Shown piece after piece: positions 8,201-11,006 of a DNA stretch of 11,006 nucleotides. Both the position numbers and the translations under genes were made by a program. The notes below the pieces were generated by a model. The model was not told where the DNA came from and ran no database searches. It worked only from the letters and a program-made list of their open reading frames with translations. Position 1 is the first letter of the stretch; each line of letters starts with the position of its first letter. Origin of the DNA: Synura sp. LO234KE (Eukaryota > Sar > Synurophyceae > Synurales > Mallomonadaceae); assembly GCA_015143735.1 (NCBI GenBank), contig VKHC01000105.1, positions 5,006 through 16,011 of the forward strand, given 5' to 3'.

Positions 8201-10150
8201 TGGAATACGAGCCCGTTACACACCGTTTGGGATGAGCGCCCGAGCCCCGGCATAACCGACAGAGCAGATACCAAGAACCCACAGTAGATTGTGCTCTCCA
8301 ATCTGAGATTTGCGGTCAGACATGACACAGGTCATCCCTTTGTTTTATACCCTAATCACGAGAACGAGTGTATGTTTCGCGGCCAAGAAACAAGCAAGCA
8401 CCTAAAAGAAGGATCCGCAACCTGAACGACTATCATAAACAGGGTCGGATACAAGTACAGTAGGCCTAGGAACTCAAGCTACAGTGCAGTACAGTGCTGC
8501 CTTACCCGCACATACAGTAGGATGCCCTCTCCCAGCAGTGAACAAAGGAGCAGTACGGCCACGATGGAGCCACAGAGATAGGCGACGAGTCTGGCCAGCG
8601 TCTCGGTGGGCGGGTGGCGGAAGGAGGCGAGGTAGGCGGCGGTGGGCTCCAGGGACTTCAACAAGCGCTCCTCAAAGATATGCGGTAACTCATTGAACTC
8701 CCTGTCCGCGTACGAGTGAAGTTGAAGTTGGATGACGAGGTGTGAATAATTGATATATTGGATTTGGATAGAGAGGAGAAATCTTGCAATATATGTGGGA
8801 AATGACCGTAACGGTTCCTTTCCCATGGTTCGTGTGAATGTTCCTGGGAAGGTCAGGAGGGGCGCATACCTGAATGTCCACGTAGCCAAAGGGCTCCATT
8901 GTCGAGGCCCCAAATACGCTCGGGTGCTATGAAACTGCTGTGCATTCTGAGAAGGCGGTGAGAGGCGTTGAAGTTGAGAGAGTGAGCAACGCATGGTTTT
9001 ACAATAGTCGTTGCAATTGTATGAGCAAACGCATGGTCTCTATTTATGGATGAGCAAGTACCCATGCAAGGAAGTACGCATGTATATCTTACCTGGAAGA
9101 AGAAGTGAATGACCATAAACACCAAGATGAAGGGGAGCAGGATAACGTGCACCGCTCCCACAGCCTTATAATCATCATAGTCACGATAAAGAACGAGAAA
9201 AGAGGGACTGAGCACGAAAGCCACCAGATTGAAACTCATACGAAGTAAATTTATCCTACCATAAACCGTCTACGTAGGCCTTCTACGTCTCGTAGGAAAC
9301 GTATGGATACGGTAAACTGGTCGTCGAACATGAACTGCAATATACAGAGATAAATACTCCATTCCAAAGATTTGGTGAGGTAGAGTTGATCGGGGCCGAT
9401 GAGCTCAGCTATCCACCACGGAAGCCGCAGATTCAACAAACCCTAGAGAAAGTGTTAGATACAGAGGAATATCATATCTGCAAACAGGGAGGTTACTTTG
9501 CTGTTGATCAGGGCGACCATATAATTCTCTTTTCGAAGAATTCTCGAGACAACATCGTGTTCCGTCAGTTTTTCGTTTACAGCAACACGATAGATGCCCA
9601 TTTCGTGTAATTGAACAAGTCGCTCCACGACTTCATGCCAACGTACTGTCTCTAGATCGGTTGGAGTGATGCCCAGTTTATCGCTGTGAATGAATTGTGT
9701 ATGAACGCATTTATTTCAACATAACTCTTTGACATACCTATAGAACCGAGACATTTCGATAGCATGCAGTATAGCTTGTACCGCTTGAAGAGTTCGTCCA
9801 GCCCAGAATACCGAGAAGAGCAGTAGGTATCCAAATGAAATCATGCCAAATCCGCTCCTAGGAAAAGGATTTTCAACAATGTAACTACCCACGCCAGAGC
9901 AGCTTAATTCATCGTAGCATTCCATCAAGCTACCCCAATCCACATAAGCGATCAAAAACACCGAGAAAGCTACAGTAAAACCGAGAGATAGAACTGAACA
10001 TATTTGGGAGGTAATGATAGAAGTTAGCCCTCTATTCAAAAAATAGGAGTACATATCCGTGAAAAATATATCCAAATTCACAACAGGTCCCCAGCTTTCT
10101 CTTTCCTTTTCATCCAGCAAAGCCTCATCAGTCATTCCGGGTAATTCCAT
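5289..10150 (-). CDS. ATG9: ATG9 autophagy lipid scramblase, 17 exons, complete
   Basis: ATG9 is the multi-pass scramblase on Golgi/endosome-derived vesicles that seeds and feeds the growing autophagosome membrane. Minus-strand exons: 10150-9738, 9683-9497, 9442-9260, 9164-9093, 8946-8870, 8701-8506, 8302-8224, 7968-7925, 7784-7764, 7693-7643, 7535-7500, 7334-7234, 7144-7097, 6945-6871, 6758-6546, 6496-5494 and 5369-5289. Total 2880 nt, 959 residues (family about 840-1000). Landmarks in order: NLDIFFTDMYSYF; TM1 and TM2 (exon 1); WHEVVERL and RILRKENYMVAL (exon 2); LPWWIAELIG and the RRRF end (exon 3); a TM helix (exon 4); LGPRQWSPLATWTF joined to REFNELPHIFEERL (exons 5-6); NLLWVLG (7); VRGEIATMFPYK (11); EVLSVVMTPLLLIFSLP (12); VEGLGTVCDF joined to SRFNLTEFGDVRYGAP (13-14); KIEQSLLNFSLHHPHW (15). 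Residues from about 600 on are a Ser/Gly/Pro-rich tail. An in-frame TAG lies immediately before the ATG. Least certain are the exon 15/16 and 14/15 donors and the acceptor choice for exon 17, where CAG repeats offer several in-frame sites. Confidence 0.93.
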
Positions 10151-10412
10151 CTAACTCAAAATATATAATTACAAATGTACCAAGTTGCTATACTAAACTA
10201 ACTCCTCAGTTAGTCTGATTGTTAATATTGCTTATTTAAATTTTATATCCTGCTGAACTGTAGCACTCAATTTTATTCTTGTCGATTGGACTGACCAGTT
10301 ACGATAAATAAATTATTTTCATTTCCTAAAAAAACCACAACCTACCTCCTCGACCTGGCAACAACGTTTACACCTTTTATTTCAAAATTTATGTTCTTCG
10401 AATCTCTCTGAT
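10151..10412. promoter_or_regulatory. Divergent intergenic region between ATG9 and ankyrin gene
   Basis: These 262 bp lie between two start codons on opposite strands, so they should hold the 5' leaders and promoters of both genes. The sequence is AT-rich, with ATATATAA near the ATG9 start and TTTAAATTTTATA near the middle, but I cannot assign a specific TATA box or factor site. A minus-strand open frame running in from 10554 ends at 10342 and is not a gene (see rejected items). Confidence 0.35.
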
Positions 10413-11006
10413 ATGGATGAGGAAGTAATACAAAATAACCGTTTATCTTTGTCCCCATTTTATTTTTAACTTTATCTGCATCTGCATAGGTCTTTAGGCT
10501 GGTGAAGAGCGGTAACAGAAGAGATCTTTCGTTACTTTTGAATGAAGAAAACATTAATATGAAAAACGAGGTCGGTACTGAGTTTTATCCGTAGAAATCC
10601 GCAGATCGCCTTAAATCGTTTCATATTTGCTTTCATGAAGTTAGGGGATACTCTGCTGATAGTAGCATGTTGCTATGAGCGAGCGAAAGTTGTGGAATTA
10701 TTGCTATCAAGAGGGGCATGCCCTAATATACCGGCGGATGTAACAAAGATGATCTTAAATTACCGATGTAATATCAATAGTTGTGGTTGTGATTCGATAT
10801 TCTGTCTTCGTACTTTCACCAGGACGGAGATTCTGCACTTATGTGCGCCGTTTCTGCGAATGACCCAACAATTGTGAAAGAGTTACTCAAATATGGCGCC
10901 AACGTAAACATCCAAAACAACGTAAGCTCAAAATATTGTTATCAGCGTCTTTAACCCTTTCTATTTAGTGTTTTGAAACAGCGCTAATGATTGCTAGTGC
11001 ATTTGG
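10413..11006 (+). CDS. Ankyrin-repeat protein, 5' part (runs off the window)
   Basis: Exons in my model are 10413-10424, 10490-10570, 10641-10739, 10823-10921 and 10969 to beyond the right edge; all junctions are phase 0 with GT-AG introns of 47-83 nt. The protein starts MDEEVFRLVKSGNRRDLSLL, a typical ankyrin N-terminal cap. Repeats follow: LGDTLLIVACCYERAKVVEL ending in LLSRGACPNIPAD; DGDSALMCAVSANDPTIVKE ending in LLKYGANVNIQNN; and CFETALMIASAF, which is cut by the window end. These match the ankyrin consensus (G-T-ALxxA ... VxxLLxxGAxVNxxx). The two full repeat exons are each exactly 99 nt, one 33-residue repeat. Ankyrin arrays bind other proteins; with the C-terminal part missing no specific role can be given. 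The 12 nt first coding exon (MDEE) is tentative; the repeat exons are solid. Confidence 0.85.

Noticed and set aside
8853-9239. Hydrophobic minus-strand frame starting MSFNLVAFVLSP
   Set aside because: The first part is ATG9 intron sequence (9165-9259): splicing RRRFM at 9260 directly to AVGAVHVILLP at 9164 restores the ATG9 alignment in phase. Only 9093-9164 is exonic.
10342-10554. Minus-strand 70-codon open frame that faintly resembles the start of an SCP-2 sterol-carrier domain
   Set aside because: It ends after about 60 relevant residues with no continuation before the ATG9 start, and it lies antisense to the first ankyrin exon (10490-10570), which has proper splice signals and a good ankyrin match.

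Overview
This window comes from the nuclear genome of an intron-rich eukaryote, most likely a unicellular one; I cannot fix the lineage from the sequence. All four recognisable proteins are eukaryotic families or eukaryotic versions (TMEM115, a membrane-anchored KP-43-type subtilase, ATG9, an ankyrin-repeat protein). Each is broken by introns, all GT-AG in my models, and 27 introns of about 47 to 255 nt can be placed by reading frame, splice signals and family alignment. Joined exons keep frame at every junction and give proteins of normal family length.

Layout, left to right. (1) 16-1539, minus strand: a six-exon TMEM115-like Golgi membrane protein, 338 residues. (2) A 171 bp gap between divergent starts, then 1711-4291, plus strand: a three-exon subtilisin-like serine protease with full Asp/His/Asn/Ser machinery, a C-terminal beta-rich domain and a transmembrane anchor. 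A TG microsatellite sits in its second intron. (3) 4292-5288: about 1 kb without a recognised gene. It holds a poly(A) signal for the protease and a chain of three phase-compatible plus-strand exons (4566-5110), which may be an unrecognised gene or an alternative 3' end of the protease. (4) 5289-10150, minus strand: a complete autophagy lipid scramblase ATG9 in 17 exons, including a 21 nt microexon, encoding 959 residues with a long Ser/Gly-rich tail. (5) A 262 bp divergent gap, then 10413 to the right edge, plus strand: the start of an ankyrin-repeat gene in which each internal exon is exactly one 33-residue repeat.

The genes are compactly spaced, in divergent and convergent pairs. There is no sign of an operon, a mobile element, a CRISPR array or an RNA gene. 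TMEM115 (Golgi membrane, early secretory pathway), ATG9 (Golgi/endosome-derived vesicles) and the secreted or membrane protease all belong to the endomembrane system, but in a eukaryote neighbourhood alone does not imply a shared pathway. The least explained part is the 4566-5110 exon chain. I see no clear evidence of a novel system.
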